Source of the DNA: JADJLQ01 sp034439915
GTDB lineage: Bacteria; Bacteroidota; Bacteroidia; Chitinophagales; Saprospiraceae
Assembly: GCA_034439915.1 (NCBI GenBank)
Contig: JAWXBI010000177.1
Coordinates: 1 to 5,730 of the forward strand
Reading direction: 5' to 3'
Length of the DNA: 5,730 nt
In this document: positions 5,691 to 5,730 of the stretch, in pieces
Layout: every line of letters starts with the position of its first letter
How positions within the stretch are numbered: the first letter of the stretch is position 1
Notes under the pieces: model-generated
Told to the model about the DNA's origin: nothing
Database searches by the model: none
What the model saw: only the letters and a program-made list of their open reading frames with translations
Program-made: the position numbers and the translations under genes

Positions 5691-5730
5691 GAGTAAACTC
5701 CATTACACAAGGTACGTGCACTGCAATTCA
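5691..5730 (+). repeat. REP-like element, copy C (cut by window end)
   Basis: Exact 40-bp repeat of the copy B core (5633-5672), displaced by 58 bp. It ends at the window edge in the hairpin loop region, so the unit and perhaps more of the array continue beyond. Its small hairpin is shortened to GAG-TAAA-CTC because the base before it is A rather than G. Confidence 0.8.

Noticed and set aside
5509..5721. 70-residue minus-strand open frame over the repeats
   Set aside because: The two repeat units are read in different frames because the 58-bp period is not divisible by three, which argues against coding. It also overlaps the transposase start.
5633..5730. CRISPR array
   Set aside because: Only two direct 40-bp repeats are visible, separated by an 18-bp gap that completes a hairpin shared with the element. 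There are no distinct spacers and no cas genes; copy A across the transposase gene has the same motif.

Overview
The window looks like a chromosomal segment from a Bacteroidota bacterium, by feel near the Saprospiria/Chitinophagia side, though this is inference. The reasons are moderate GC, start codons without Shine-Dalgarno sequences, a lipoprotein-type efflux adaptor, and protein motifs of the Bacteroidota kind. No ribosomal or marker gene is present to settle the taxon.

Positions 1-4212 hold a two-gene RND efflux operon on the + strand. A periplasmic adaptor (membrane fusion protein, 57-1106) is followed after 31 nt by a complete 1024-residue RND inner-membrane permease (1138-4212) that keeps the Asp-Asp/Lys proton relay. 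No outer-membrane channel gene (TolC/OprM type) lies in the window. It may lie upstream or be shared with another system. Together the two proteins would move a substrate out of the cell using the proton gradient; the substrate cannot be read from the sequence.

Positions 4213-4419 are a 207-nt intergenic stretch made almost entirely of short repeats: a degenerate CTCYGTG-like repeat, five copies of an 8-bp GAGGTGAA-type repeat, and two tandem ~31-bp units that each fold into a hairpin. They lead into a small + strand gene (4420-4758) for an alkyltransferase-like (ATL) protein. This is an MGMT-fold DNA-binding protein whose alkyl-accepting cysteine is replaced by alanine (PAHRV).

Positions 4759-5730 hold an intact REP-associated tyrosine transposase (RAYT, Y1 HUH family) on the minus strand (4908-5534). 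It is bracketed by three same-orientation copies of a conserved, palindrome-bearing non-coding element. One copy, beyond the 3' end of the gene, carries a perfect 36-bp palindrome. Two copies lie beyond the 5' end, spaced exactly 58 bp apart, and the last is cut by the window edge. This transposase-plus-palindrome arrangement is the most interesting part of the window. It fits a RAYT and its cognate REP-like repeat family, here with a repeat sequence I do not recognise.
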